From Paenibacillus rhizophilus (GTDB taxonomy: Bacteria; Bacillota; Bacilli; Paenibacillales; Paenibacillaceae): a stretch of DNA of 64,000 nt. Positions 63,810-64,000 of the stretch are shown here, one piece after another. The notes beneath the pieces are model-generated. The model made no database searches. It had not been told where the DNA came from and saw nothing but the letters and a program-made list of their open reading frames with translations. The position numbers and the translations under genes are program-made. The DNA lies in the NCBI RefSeq assembly GCF_003854965.1, contig NZ_RQPI01000013.1:1-64000 (forward strand). Reading direction: 5' to 3'. Numbering within the stretch: position 1 is the first letter of the stretch; each line of letters starts with the position of its first letter.

Positions 63810-64000
63810 TGGAAAGAATCCCTCCTGCGGTTTGAATTTGAGTGTAACAGGTCCGGTTCAACGCTAATGCCGTTAATTTTACCTGACCCGCCATTGCGGC
63901 CACAATTAGGGACCATCCATTTGTAAGCGTTTGTTTCAAGTTTTTTCTTTCATTTTCGTCTGTATTCTGCATTATTCGAAATATTTAAAAAAGGGGTGTC
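63810..64000. other. Window edge, upstream region of the SulP gene
   Basis: No gene recognised. AT-rich near 63960-63985. The last bases, AAAAAAGGGGTG, could be the ribosome site of a plus-strand gene beyond the window, but nothing shows it here. Confidence 0.3.

Overview
The window looks like a chromosomal segment of a Paenibacillus-type endospore-forming Bacillota. Evidence: the 5' end of a Bacillales-like 16S rRNA gene, strong GGAGG-type ribosome binding sites throughout, the spore protease relative YyaC, and many genes otherwise known from Bacillus (perR, ygzB, ygxA, the sigY-yxlCDEFG operon, sdpRI, rsbVW-sigB, ykpA, yfkK, cvfC). No prophage, insertion sequence, CRISPR array or tRNA gene was seen. 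About three quarters of the genes are on the minus strand.

Layout. 1-4.3 kb: start of a 16S gene with tandem promoters, then ygxA, ygzB, a GH18 glycosidase and perR, an arrangement resembling the Bacillus perR-ygzB-ygxA-rrn neighbourhood. 4.4-10.2 kb: a membrane-anchored DUF4097 protein, a GNAT enzyme and gatCAB. 10.3-16.6 kb: a hairpin-rich spacer, the sigY operon, and a dedA/thioredoxin-like/MBL operon. 16.8-21.2 kb: sdpR-sdpI, a large O-antigen-ligase-like protein and an 800-bp spacer. 21.2-28 kb: metabolic and spore genes (methyltransferase, PhzF, hydrolase, YyaC, YfkK, pirin, asparaginase). 28.2-29.6 kb: three small membrane/stress proteins. 29.8-39 kb: a partner-switching stress module with sigB, rsbW, rsbV, two hybrid kinases, a CheR methyltransferase and a REC-PP2C phosphatase. 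39.2-44.9 kb: small stress and envelope proteins, an NlpC/P60 peptidase and a cation efflux protein. 45.2-56 kb: ykpA, an NAPE-PLD-like hydrolase, cvfC, a transglutaminase, glutaredoxin, trxB and a P1B-4 metal ATPase. 56-64 kb: an enzyme-I-like orphan, metY, deoC, a STAS-like protein with a divergent KAS III, prohibitin and a SulP transporter.

How it fits together. Two regulatory themes recur. (1) General stress: the sigB module has a good SigB-type promoter in front of rsbV and another in front of the DUF948 gene ten kilobases away. (2) Peroxide and metal stress: perR is encoded here, a near-consensus PerR box lies just downstream of the trxB promoter, and Fur-type boxes flank the metal-ATPase start region.

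The most unusual feature is a family of about 100-bp intergenic elements. Six copies in both orientations each carry a core close to TCGTAGAAATATAAG. In the best copies two nested hairpins are kept by paired changes in both arms. A multi-branched inverted repeat at 42.4 kb and a KAS III-like enzyme lacking the usual His and Asn are the other items that stand out.
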